In this document: positions 42,758 through 52,089 of the stretch, piece by piece
Layout: each line of letters begins with the position of its first letter
Position numbering within the stretch: position 1 is the first letter of the stretch
Position numbers and translations under genes: made by a program
Source: Pogona vitticeps
Taxonomy: Eukaryota > Chordata > Lepidosauria > Squamata > Agamidae
DNA length: 64,000 nt
Direction of reading: 5' to 3'
Assembly: GCF_051106095.1 (NCBI RefSeq)
Contig: NC_135792.1
Span: forward strand, 13,821,501 to 13,885,500
The notes under the pieces: model-generated
What the model was told of the DNA's origin: nothing
What the model saw: only the letters and a program-made list of their open reading frames with translations
Database searches by the model: none

Positions 42758-44266
42758 AGTGGCTTTATCTCAGGGAGACAAATGGGAAATTTGACTAGAA
42801 GAGTAATAAACATAATGCATGCTACTATATTGACAAGCAAAAACAAAACAGGAGTCACGGCATTGGATGTATTCAAAGCATTTAATTGTGTGGAATGGCC
42901 AGCATTAAAAATGCTGATAGATGCATCAGGATTTGAGAACCGTTTTTAAAATGTGGTAAATCAACTATTCCAGAGAACATTGCTATCGTATTAGTAGATG
43001 ATGGATTAACAGATCAGATATCCCTAGGCTGAGGTACTAGACAGGGATGTCCCCTTTCCCCGATGTTATTTGCTCTAGTAATAGAGATATTAGTGGATGC
43101 TATTAGGCAGGATAATTTAATAAATGGTATCGGTATTAAAGATAAGATTAAGATTATTTTATTAAGATTATCATTAACAATAGAGGATCCATCAAGGGCT
43201 ATGGACCAGGTTAAACTACATTTGAAAGAATTTGAGGAGGTGACAGGTCTACAAATAAATTTGCAGAAGTCAGAGATTATGTTGTTTAATCATGTTAAAG
43301 AAAAGGGAAAATCGGGGGGAATTAATGTAAAAATATGTAAAAGTATTTAGGTATAAACATGAAAAAATATGTTTTTAAAAAAGGAAACTTATAAATTGAA
43401 GTAAGAAGTTAAAGGAGTTAAGAAGGATAGGGCTATCACAGTTTGGAAGAATGGCAACATATAAAATGAAGATATTATTTAAAATTATTTTTTATTTGTG
43501 ATGCTAATAAAGTCAGAGGAGAAACTGAAAGATTAGCAAATAAAAAATTTTAATTATGATTTTTTAAAAGGCTCAGTAAAAAGCATTGGTATGAAAATAA
43601 AAAATTAGGAGGTTTAGGCCTACCTAATCTAAAATTATATAACTAATCATATATATGCTGGATATTTTAATGCAACCCAACTAATTAATGTGATCAAAGT
43701 TGGAGTTTTAAGAAACTGGTAGTGACCTGGAACATATTATTTTTAAACAAAATAGTATTAGTATTGTAAAGAAGATTTCTTAAGAATATGATACAAATAT
43801 GGAATAGATATAGAAAAATATTTATTCCATCAATCTCCCCATTATGTCCTGTAACAGAATTACAGAATTTTCCAGGGAATTTGAAAGCAGGTTTAGAGAA
43901 GGTATTAAGGAGGAAACAGGTTATTAAAAGAAAAGATTGGAGGGAGAGGATAGGCATTTCCCCAGGATCGTGGTTCCTTAAACGGAAGTTAAGGGAGACC
44001 TATAGTATTTAATGTGAGCTCTATTTAGAGGAATGCAGAAGCTGAGTATAAAATCAGGGTTCTCTGCATCCCCAAGAGATAAATTGTTGTTTGCCATATG
44101 TTCTGGGGAATCCATAGTCTCACAAGATATTTTGGAAAGAGCAAGCTGTGAGATAGGTGTGAAGGATCCCTCAAAAAATTTTGCTGACTAATCCCAAACT
44201 AATGACAGTATGTAAAAATGTCTCTTAAAAATCACATCCGTTTTAACAGCTTTTTTAAAATTGCAG

Positions 44267-44380
44267 GTTTCATCCAACAATAAAATGGTTTGAAAAGGAA
44301 GATGTTGTTGTTTTGAAGATAAAATTGCAAAATATTTTTTGTTACGATTGCAAATTTTTTAAACAACGGATCGTTTTCAG
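44267..44380 (+). CDS. TDRD12: TDRD12 CS domain, first exon
   Basis: After TTTTTTAAAATTGCAG, one base completes arginine with the exon at 32089. The frame then reads [20 protein letters not shown] and [13 protein letters not shown], the first four strands of a CS (p23/HSP20-like) domain: the P-x-x-x-W-F opening and V-x-L-x-I strand are plain. TDRD12 proteins carry such a domain near the C-terminus; its likely role is protein-protein binding. Length is 114 bases, ending with AG of a serine codon at a GTAGGA donor. Confidence 0.88.
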
Positions 44381-44459
44381 GTAGGAAGCATTTTATAATT
44401 CAAGCAAAGACTATGGCTCTGTTTCCTTTCGACAAACTGATATCTGAAAATCTATTCAG

Positions 44460-44613
44460 TGCTTCTGCAGAAGGGAAGTTTTATTTGGCCGATATGGAGC
44501 TGCAAGGAAGTATCCTCAAAGAAAAATCAGCTTGCATACTTAAAAACGAAGAGCCTGTGATAACCCTTGCAAAAGAGAAGACAGGACCGTGGTGCAGTTT
44601 GCTGAAGCACAAA
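44460..44613 (+). CDS. TDRD12: TDRD12 CS domain, second exon
   Basis: It begins after CTATTCAG, only 79 bases from the previous donor. The first T completes serine. The frame reads ASAEGKFYLADMELQGSIL, then ILKNEEPVITLAKEKTGPWC and SLLKHK, the second half of the CS domain with its final L-x-K...W-x-x-L pattern. It ends in phase 0 at a perfect GTAAGT donor. Confidence 0.9.
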
Positions 44614-44697
44614 GTAAGTTTTAAGTTCAAGAGTAGCTTCCAGTTCTTTTAATACTTTGATGTTGTGTACTGAAATATTTAAAATATTTATCAACAG

Positions 44698-44764
44698 AAT
44701 CCTCATGTGTCTTTTGATTTTGATTACTTGGAAGACTGTGAAGAAAGAAGTCCCATTTTTGTTG
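44698..44764 (+). CDS. TDRD12: TDRD12 acidic exon after CS domain
   Basis: After a TCAACAG acceptor, 67 bases read NPHVSFDFDYLEDCEERSPI and FV plus one base, ending at GTAAGC. The upstream intron is only 84 bases. The leftover G plus AC of the last exon forms aspartate. The acidic composition fits the tail after the CS domain. Confidence 0.85.
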
Positions 44765-44912
44765 GTAAGCTGTTTTAACTGCAGTAGAAATAAATGTATT
44801 TGGGGCTGGAGGTTGTCAAGGACTAAGCGCCTCCCCTCTGCTGCTTTAGAGGCATAGCTTTACAAATGTCTTTATGTTCCATCTCCTTCTGTGAGAGAAG
44901 CTATTCCACGTA

Positions 44913-45649
44913 CAGTAGTGCCCCGTTCCAGGATTAACGTCGCTATGTGGAAACATCGTTCAACGGAATAAAAAAACCCATAAGAACGCATTAAACCCTG
45001 TTTAATGCGTTCCTATTGGGCAAAAACTCACCGTTCAGCGAGGATCCTCCATAGGGGCGGCCATTTTCGCCGCCTCGGTAAGCGAGGAATCCCTCCAGAA
45101 AAGAACTGGAGCCATCTTCCCCGCTCCAGCCCCTCCCCCTCCCCGCTTTACAGCTGATGGGCGGGAACTGCTGCTGCTCTTAGAAGCTTGCCTAGCAGCT
45201 AAATAGGCAGTGTAAATGCACTGCTGAAGTCTCTGAAAGTGGCGCTTTGCCAGGGTGGGGGTGAGTGGGTGGGTGGCAGGGACAGGCCCGCCACCCCCCC
45301 ACACTCCCCCCACACTCCCCCTCACGCCACCCCCACGGCAAAGCGCCGCTTTTAGAGGTGCATTTTTACTGCTGAAATAGCCCCAGGAGGCTTCGGAAAG
45401 TGGCGCTTTGCCAGGGTGGGGGTGGGTGGGGAGGATGGCAGGGACAGGTCCGCCACCCCCCATCCCCTCGCGCCGCTTTCGGAAGCCTCCTGGGGCTATT
45501 TCAGCAGTAAAAATGCACCTCTAAAAGCGGCGCTTTGCCGTGGGGGTGCCGCAAGGGGTGGTGCGGGAGGGTGGCGCGCCTGTCCAAAAATCTTCATCGC
45601 TATGTGGATTCTTCATTAAACGGGGCACCCGCTAAGCGAGGCAGCACTG
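44913..45649. mobile_element. Tigger-like MITE with internal hairpin
   Basis: CAGTAGTGCCCCGTTCCAGG after TA, and GCTAAGCGAGGCAGCACTG before TA, are its terminal repeats. The G/C-rich middle is non-coding. A long inverted repeat occupies about 45330-45546. Confidence 0.8.
45330..45546. repeat. inverted repeat of about 70 bp per arm
   Basis: The left arm (CGCCGCTTTTAGAGGTGCAT...) at about 45333-45402 returns reverse-complemented at about 45476-45546 (...ATGCACCTCTAAAAGCGGCG) with near identity. The spacer is about 70 bp of G-rich sequence. Confidence 0.8.
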
Positions 45650-45934
45650 TACTGCTTCTGCCTACTTCAAAGCAATAGGTGTTTCTTTTTCAATAAAGAG
45701 TGAATATTAGAGGGTAGGAGCAACAGAATTTTCATAGGCCTCTAGTGTTGATGGTTAGGGATTGATATTAGAAGCCCAAGCTGATTCTGACAAGACACGC
45801 TTCTGCTGTGTATAGTAGGACCACAGTATCAGTTGGGGATTGGTTTCAAGCCTCCCCACCACCACCACCATGACAAAGAATGTGGAACTATGGAACACAA
45901 TTCATTGCATGATCTTTCGCTCCCTCTAGTGGCC

Positions 45935-48560
45935 TGTTCTGATAAATATACTCTGGAAATACATATAAATACTATCCTTAAATCTCCCAGTCCGTCCCCC
46001 TCCTATTACTCCCCCCCCTCTCAGCCCCACACCACGCCTTAAATGGTCCCCTCAAACTGACACTGACTTTTTATCATGGTCACAATTGCCAGAGACTATT
46101 GACCTTATTAATACTATAGGTTCAACCAACTCTACCCCCCAGGCTATAGACACTTATGACTGTCTCTTGGCCTCCTTGGTTCAAGCTCTTAGTAGGCCTT
46201 ATCGGTCTTCTTCCCACAATCGAGCTAATTCTTGGTTCGACTCCGATTGTTGGCTGGCAAAGAAACAGGTCAGATCCCTTTTTCATTCTATTCGAGCCTA
46301 CCCTTCCCCTAATGCTCTTAAAATTTACTTCGAAGCCAGAAGGTCTTGTACCACCCTTCTGGATATGAAACAACATCTACACGCCCAACGCAAATGGACC
46401 AATCTGCTGCAAGCCATTCTTTCTCGGAATTTTAAGGTTTTTTGGTCCCTTGTTTCCCGTACAAACTTATCTTATGCTCTCTCTCCGTACTCTCCAATAC
46501 CCTCTGATTCTTGGGTTACCCATTTTTCAAAAATCTTCTCCTCCTCGTGCTCTCCCCATCATTCTATCAATCCCTCTCAAAACTTCCCAGATTGGCCCCC
46601 GGTTACCTCCGATGAGGTACTAGAGTTAATTTCCACCCTTAAATCTGGCAAATCCCCAGGGCCTGACCATGTTATCTCAGAGATTCTGTCTAACAATCCT
46701 CTTTGGTGGTCCCATCTGCTTGCCAAATTATTTACCATAGTAAATCACTCCGGTGTATTTCCGGACTCTTGGCTATCTTCTATTCTGATACCAATCTTCA
46801 AAAAGGGCGACCCTTCTCTTCCTAGTAACTATCGCCCAATCAGCCTATTGTCTCATATAGGCAAACTTTATTCTAAATTTCTCTTATCAAAACTATCAGC
46901 TTGGGCCTCTTCTAAAAACCTCCCTGGGAAGGAACAGATAGGCTTCCGCTCTGAAGCCTCGACTCTGGATCATGTTCTGCTTTTGTATCACCTTGCCGAA
47001 AAATACTCAATTTATCACAAAGCTAGACTTTTTGCCGCCTTCGTCGATCTACGAGGAGCCTTTGATTCAGTTAATAGGAATTTACTGTGGGATAAACTTA
47101 ACAACTGGGGTATTGAACCCCGACTGCTTTTTTTGCTTAGGCGTCTCCACTCCTCCAATATATGTCAGATTCGGCTGCCAAATTCCTATGAGCTCTCTGA
47201 CAAATTATTAGTTAACAAAGGTGTTCGGCAGGGATGTGTCTTAGCCCCACTACTTTTTAATTTATTTTTAGCGGACCTGCCTTCCTCTCTTTCTGCTTCT
47301 ACTAATGCTGCACCCTCTCTTAATGGTTCCCCAATTTCTGTGCTTTTGTACGCGGACGACGCAGTCCTATTATCTCTAACAAAAGCTGGTCTCCGTCGTA
47401 CCCTATCCAAATTTCAAACTTTTTGTTCAGCTAACGACCTGGTTATAAATGCTGACAAGACTAAAATAATGAACTTTTCCAACTCTGTATCACTATCTCC
47501 CTGGACAATCGGAGCACAAACCTTTCAGCAGGTTTTATCCTTTAAATATCTAGGTATCACTCTGCATCATAAACTCAGTTGGCGTCCCCACAAAAAATTG
47601 GTTCTATCTTCCTCTAGCCTCCATCTTAATGCCATCTCAAAATTTCACTACTCATCTGGCAATCAATTTGTGCCTGCAGCGTTGCTTATTTTTCGGACTA
47701 AATTGCTTTCCCACTTACTATATGGAGCTCCTATTTGGATTGAGGCCATAGATCACGATGTTGACACTTTGGCAGCCGCCTTCTTCAGGAAAATCTTAGG
47801 AGTCCCCAACATGATTCGTCTTTCAACTTTAGTTTTGGAATTGGGTACCCATCTCCCTTCTACCCTTGCTTGGTCCACCACATTTAAATACTGGCTTCGT
47901 TTACATTTAAACTCTAAGCCCAATTCCTTACTATACGATCTACTCAGAGACAATTTCCTTTCCAAGTGGCTGAAGTTGATTGAGATTAAACTTCAATCCC
48001 TTGATTTGAATCTAGAATCCCTAAATGATTTAGGAATTCAACAGGCCCATGCTCTTATTAAATCTAAACTCTGGCAGCATGAGTTTGAGGTTCTTGCAGC
48101 CAAACTGAATCCTACCTGTTCCCCGCTTTCTTTTGGTCTTTTCCCTTCACTTGGTTATCATCCAAATTATTTTTCCTCACTTATCAACCCCAGGTTAAGA
48201 AGAGCATTTATGTTAGCCCGATTTAACATTTTTCCCTCAGCGAACCATACCGGTCGATTTGCAAATATTCCTAAAGAGGATCGATTATGCCTGTTCTGCC
48301 ATTTGGTTCCGGATACACTTGACCATATATTGTTTTTCTGCTCAGTTCATTTTTCCATTCGTAAGGCACTACTAGAACCCTGGTTATCTTCCCTGCCGAA
48401 CACCCCTGAGATTTTTCTGAATGATTCTTCCTCCCGTATCACTGAAGCTGTCGCTATTTTTCTGCTTGAGATTCTTAAATTAACTTCCAAATTATAACCC
48501 GTTGTGTTTATTGTTAGTAATCCCAGCTGTATTTATGCCAATAAAGGTTTGGAGAAAGTA
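45935..48560 (+). mobile_element. Vingi-like (I superfamily) LINE, 5'-truncated
   Basis: This non-LTR retrotransposon lies sense in the last large TDRD12 intron. It lacks the endonuclease, so it is 5'-truncated. It keeps a full open reverse-transcriptase frame and ends with TTTATGCCAATAAAGGTTTG, a short 3' tail typical of this group. The family call (Vingi, as against other I/Jockey-like LINEs) is from general resemblance. Confidence 0.75.
46086..48497 (+). CDS. LINE reverse transcriptase, open 803-codon frame
   Basis: Domains in order: a linker (RANSWFDSDCWLAKKQVRSL, residues about 46-65), then reverse transcriptase with SGKSPGPDHVISEIL, IPIFKKGDPSLPSNYRPISL, AFVDLRGAFDSVNRNLLWDK, NKGVRQGCVLAPLLFNLFLA and SVLLYADDAVLLSLTKAG (YADD box intact). 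Next come a thumb region and a C-terminal Cys/His cluster CLFCHLVPDTLDHILFFC near residue 735. The frame continues upstream of 46086 to about 46010 (RLKWSPQTDTDFLSW), so the listed start is only the first allowed codon. No stop interrupts about 2.4 kb, which suggests a fairly recent insertion. Without its endonuclease the copy is unlikely to be autonomous. Confidence 0.85.
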   Translation: MPETIDLINTIGSTNSTPQAIDTYDCLLASLVQALSRPYRSSSHNRANSWFDSDCWLAKKQVRSLFHSIRAYPSPNALKIYFEARRSCTTLLDMKQHLHAQRKWTNLLQAILSRNFKVFWSLVSRTNLSYALSPYSPIPSDSWVTHFSKIFSSSCSPHHSINPSQNFPDWPPVTSDEVLELISTLKSGKSPGPDHVISEILSNNPLWWSHLLAKLFTIVNHSGVFPDSWLSSILIPIFKKGDPSLPSNYRPISLLSHIGKLYSKFLLSKLSAWASSKNLPGKEQIGFRSEASTLDHVLLLYHLAEKYSIYHKARLFAAFVDLRGAFDSVNRNLLWDKLNNWGIEPRLLFLLRRLHSSNICQIRLPNSYELSDKLLVNKGVRQGCVLAPLLFNLFLADLPSSLSASTNAAPSLNGSPISVLLYADDAVLLSLTKAGLRRTLSKFQTFCSANDLVINADKTKIMNFSNSVSLSPWTIGAQTFQQVLSFKYLGITLHHKLSWRPHKKLVLSSSSLHLNAISKFHYSSGNQFVPAALLIFRTKLLSHLLYGAPIWIEAIDHDVDTLAAAFFRKILGVPNMIRLSTLVLELGTHLPSTLAWSTTFKYWLRLHLNSKPNSLLYDLLRDNFLSKWLKLIEIKLQSLDLNLESLNDLGIQQAHALIKSKLWQHEFEVLAAKLNPTCSPLSFGLFPSLGYHPNYFSSLINPRLRRAFMLARFNIFPSANHTGRFANIPKEDRLCLFCHLVPDTLDHILFFCSVHFSIRKALLEPWLSSLPNTPEIFLNDSSSRITEAVAIFLLEILKLTSKL

Positions 48561-48664
48561 AGTATAAATACTGTACGTATTTCAGGGGTTGGCATTAGTA
48601 TTTTCAGGCAACAGATAAGTGAATCAGCAAATACTAATCCCACAGATAGGCCGGTCCTTCTGTA

Positions 48665-48990
48665 TCTGCTGGAGGACCTATGAAGGATGCCAAAAGGAAC
48701 GGCACCCCAGGTTAATTTCAACAATGGAAGAGGATAGGCTTGGGTGGATTGCTGCTCCCACTTGCTCCAGTAGGCAGGATAACACATTAGGCTTGAGGAG
48801 TATTCAATAGTGGTGACAGCTGTTTTCTTACTTTAAAAGGTACACTTGGGGATGGTGACATCCAGCTAACCAGTAGTCACGACATTTGGTCTCCTATCAG
48901 ATACTTCCCTGGTTGCAGCCTCTTTGTCTCCTTAAGTTCAATAGGAGCCATTGATGCAATGCTGTACTGTGTCTTTATGAGCTAAAATGT
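48665..48990 (+). other. TDRD12 intron, nothing recognised
   Basis: Unique-looking sequence between two MITEs. Confidence 0.45.
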
Positions 48991-48992
48991 TG

Positions 48993-49865
48993 TACTGTAA
49001 TGTATTTTCTGCGTATAAAACAACATTTTTCCTAAAATCATTAGAGGAAAAATTGAGGGTTGTTTTCTACCCAGAAGGAGGCGGAGGCAAAGGAGCCACT
49101 GCTGGGGCTCACCTCCAGCTCACGCCGCCGCCTTGTCCCCTGCCCGAAGGGAGTCCGTGAGTGGCGCTGGAGGAGGCGATCTGGCAGCAGTGGCAGCAGT
49201 CAGTGGGCAGCTACAAGAGGCGGAGGCAGGCGTGCTTGTCCGCCTCTCACAGCTGCCCATTGACTGCTGCTGCCTCCAGATCACCTCCTCCAGCACCACT
49301 CGCGGGCTCCCTTCGGGCAGGGGACTAGGTGGTGACGTGAGGTTGAGGTGCACCCCAGCACTGGCGCTGAAGAAGGCAAGCGGGCAACAGCAGTCAATGG
49401 ACAGCCCAGCGCAGTTGCTCCGCCTCCTGCTGGTGCTGCCACAGCCACCCAATCGCCTTCTCCAGCTCACGTTGCCACCTTGTCCCCTGCCCAAAGGGAG
49501 CCCACAAGGGGCGCTGGAGGAGGCAATTCCAGCGGTGGCGGCGGCAGTCAATGGCCAGCCACGAGAGGTGGCCGAGCGTGACTGCCTCCACCTCTTGTGG
49601 CTGCCCGTTGACTGCGAGCACTGGGTTGCCTCCTCCAACACCACTTCAGGCAGGGGACAACGTGGCAACATGAGCTGGAGGTCAGCCCCAGCACTGGCAC
49701 TGGAGGAGGTGACTGAGTGGCGGCGGCAGCAGCAGGAGGTGGAGGCACAGCCGTATTGGGCCATCCCTCGCGCCTGCCCATTGACTGTTCCTCCACCTCT
49801 GGCAAGGTTCAGAATTGGGGGTTGTCTTACATGTTAGGTGGTTGTATTCATGGGAAAATATGGTA
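48993..49865. mobile_element. GC-rich MITE with alternating inverted units
   Basis: The ends TACTGTAATGTATTTTCTGC and (complement) TACCATATTTTCCCATGAAT match the family seen at 57297-57524. Between about 49075 and 49810 the sequence is very G/C-rich. It is built of four related blocks around CTTGTCCCCTGCCCGAAGGG in alternating orientation. Open frames here are by-products of composition. Confidence 0.6.
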
Positions 49866-49941
49866 AATTGACTTTTATAATGGTGTGCAGAGAACCTGAT
49901 CTCTATAAATGTATGCATACTTTTTCTGTTTTCTTAATCAG

Positions 49942-50042
49942 ACATAGCTCCTACGAAAATACGCCAGTGTGTTACAGTGGTGTGTGAAGAGGAATTGGAA
50001 TCCTTGGACGAGAGTGATACGGAGAGCGATTTGTCCTCCTGA
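49942..50042 (+). CDS. TDRD12: TDRD12 last coding exon
   Basis: After TTCTTAATCAG the first two bases AC complete aspartate with the exon at 44698. The frame reads IAPTKIRQCVTVVCEEELES and LDESDTESDLSS, then TGA at 50040-50042. The strongly acidic serine-rich end is a plausible C-terminus for TDRD12 with a CS domain. The untranslated region begins here and may reach 52042. Confidence 0.85.
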
Positions 50043-52041
50043 TCATTTTAGTTTGGAATTGGAGAGTGAGATTAGTTTTTTCACGTGAGGACTCTTCTTG
50101 CTGGCCCTGTGCCATTTTCACAGGGGTAGAATCTTAGGTTTTTAAATAGCAGGATAGATGTGCGTGGCCAACATAATTTGAGTTGTCACTGTGGAGAGAT
50201 TTTGCCATTTTGATAGTTGTTAATAGGCCATGATCTGATGCATCCTTATTTGGAATTAGGTGCTACAGGGCTGGATTTCAGTGAAATGTTGTTCCTATGA
50301 TAGAAGCATTGGTAGAGCTGTTTTAGTTAAACACACATCATGTGCTAACCTAATAATAACATCAGCGAAGAAACATTATGATGGGAATTCTTTCTTCTTG
50401 GTAAGTGAAGAGAGTTCACTGAAATTTGTGTCATAAAGAAAGCAATTTTAGTCTTTATCTAACAGAAAAGCAAACTTTCAAGTCTCCTGCGGATCCTAGG
50501 CTGAAGTGTTTAAAGTGAACACAGTTTGAGAAACAAATCATTAAGAGCAACAATGCATTAATTAAACATAGACTTCTTAGGCAATGCAACTACCAGAATA
50601 TAACCCTGATTAATATTATTTAGGGCAGGAGTCCCCAACCTCTGGTCTGCGACCTGATACCGGGTCCTGGCCTTGGTAGGACCGGACCGTGGAGACAGAT
50701 CTCATGCATCTGTGCGAGCATACCTTGCCCACCCACAAGCGTACCCTGCCCATGCGTGCGAGCACACCCCACCCACCTGAGCATGTGCAACCATGCACCC
50801 TGCCCACCCACACATGTGTGAGTGTGCACCCTGCCCCCCCAGTCGGTCAACTGTTTGGAAAAGGTTGGGGACCACTGACTTAGGGAGTGTGTTTTTTGAA
50901 CTGTCTCTATAAGATGCCATTATAAAGAACAGCAAAAGGACACTATAGTTGCCCTAAGTACAAAACCATTTAACAGAATGGTGTTATCACATTGAAACTG
51001 GCTCTGCAACAGAAAAGTTATGTAAATGTTTGGGGGTGGGGGGAAGAATTTCTCAGGATATAGTGAGTATATTGCAACATGGTGAAATCCCTGTTAGAAA
51101 AACAAATTATAAAGTTAAGTCTATTTTATCAAATTTTGGAGAGAATGACATTCAGGACTAGATAGAAAAATATGTTTATAGTGGCTGAAATACTGTTACT
51201 TAGTGAGTAAGGTGCACTAGAACAGGCCCATTTGAATCACTGGAACTTATAGAGGAGTTGACTCACCAAATCCCAACTGATTCCATCAGCCTACTCTTAC
51301 TATGCAAAGCAAAAGGATTTCAGCCACTTGACTTTAACTTTCAAAATTGAAAAGAGAATTGGAGGAGAAATGACTTCAACAGCTGCTTCTAAATAGCAGC
51401 TTTGGTAAAGAGAAAGAATAAAAGATAGTGTGGTATGGCATTTCTACAGTAGAATCCCAGCTTTTATGGATTTGCAGTGGCTATGTGGGTTGAATGCCAG
51501 TAGCTAGAAGTGTTTTTGATTCTCTGGTTAAATGTTTGTCACATTGTTATTATTAAACCAGGTAAAGTTAAAGTGGTGTTGATTCGATCTCAACAGCACC
51601 TTACCTTTATTCACTATAATGTACAACTTGAGCATATTTTGACAGATTAGATCTGCAGAGTTAGGGATCAGATCATGTGTTAAACAGCAGACCCTCTTCT
51701 GGACCACCCGTAGGGGAGTTGAGCTCAGTGGGAGTTCCTTCTAGGTAAACATGCACTCCTGTCACTTTGAATCAGAGAATGAAAAACCACATGTGTGGTG
51801 CAAATGTCAACCAGAAGGGGTAGCTTCACCTTTTACCCGTTCTTATGTCAAAATCTCATTTTTGTTTCAGTGTGGGGAAAAAGCAGTACTTTTCACTTCA
51901 GGGATTTCTACCTATATTTAGTTTGTAAAATTTTGTTTGGTCTCCTGCTATACAGTTCCATAGAATTCTGTTCCATTGTGTTCCACAGGAAGAAACATAG
52001 TGTGATAGTTGGATGATGCTGTGTTTCTGTGTCTTGGAAAT
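50043..52041 (+). other. probable TDRD12 3' untranslated region
   Basis: There is no coding sequence. A hAT MITE lies at 50626-50877. An AATAAA occurs at about 51417 and another at 52042; either could end the transcript. The rest is unique-looking. Confidence 0.5.
50626..50877. mobile_element. hAT MITE
   Basis: CAGGAGTCCCCAACC and GGTTGGGGACCACTG are the terminal repeats. Flanks ATTTAGGG and ACTTAGGG form an 8-bp target duplication with one difference. The interior has a run of CACCC-type repeats. Confidence 0.85.
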
Positions 52042-52047
52042 AATAAA
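52042..52047 (+). terminator. candidate TDRD12 poly(A) signal
   Basis: AATAAA followed by a GT-rich stretch (TGCTGGTTCTGC). The distance from the stop is about 2 kb. Confidence 0.4.
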
Positions 52048-52083
52048 ACATGCTGGTTCTGCATACTCACGGTTCTTAGAAAC

Positions 52084-52089
52084 TTTATT
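52084..52089 (-). terminator. candidate SLC7A9 poly(A) signal
   Basis: Minus-strand AATAAA (plus TTTATT), 37 bases beyond the plus-strand signal, about 1.35 kb from the SLC7A9 stop. TTTATT at 52147 and 53036 are alternatives. Confidence 0.35.

Larger units (their letters stand above)
38990..44012 (+). mobile_element. old near-full-length L1 LINE
   Basis: The 39099-39686 segments encode an ORF1-like coiled-coil protein (LRIQKTEKLVKANATLIHQQ). 40612 starts the ORF2 endonuclease (VRVLTLNLQSLGN, DTVFLQEMHKKEG). 42800-43350 has reverse-transcriptase remnants (DVFKAFNCVEWPALK, EEVTGLQINLQKSEIM). Many stops and frameshifts occur throughout: only short open pieces remain, such as 41290-41475 and 43063-43350. 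A CR1 end is inserted at 42082-42757. It fills most of the large intron before the CS-domain exons. Limits are approximate. Confidence 0.8.
45811..48664. mobile_element. MITE split by the Vingi-like LINE
   Basis: The left piece (45811-45930: TAGTAGGACCACAGTATCAG, TTGGGGATTGGTTTC) and right piece (48560-48664: ATACTAATCCCACAGATAGG, CCGGTCCTTCTGTA) are complementary at their outer ends. They resemble the two halves of a Tigger-type MITE. Confidence 0.5.

Noticed and set aside
45035-45463. A 142-codon minus-strand frame.
   Set aside because: Glycine- and proline-rich translation of the G/C-rich MITE interior.
49120-49837. Long overlapping open frames on both strands.
   Set aside because: They are by-products of very high G/C content and inverted repeats inside a MITE; no domain or splice context.
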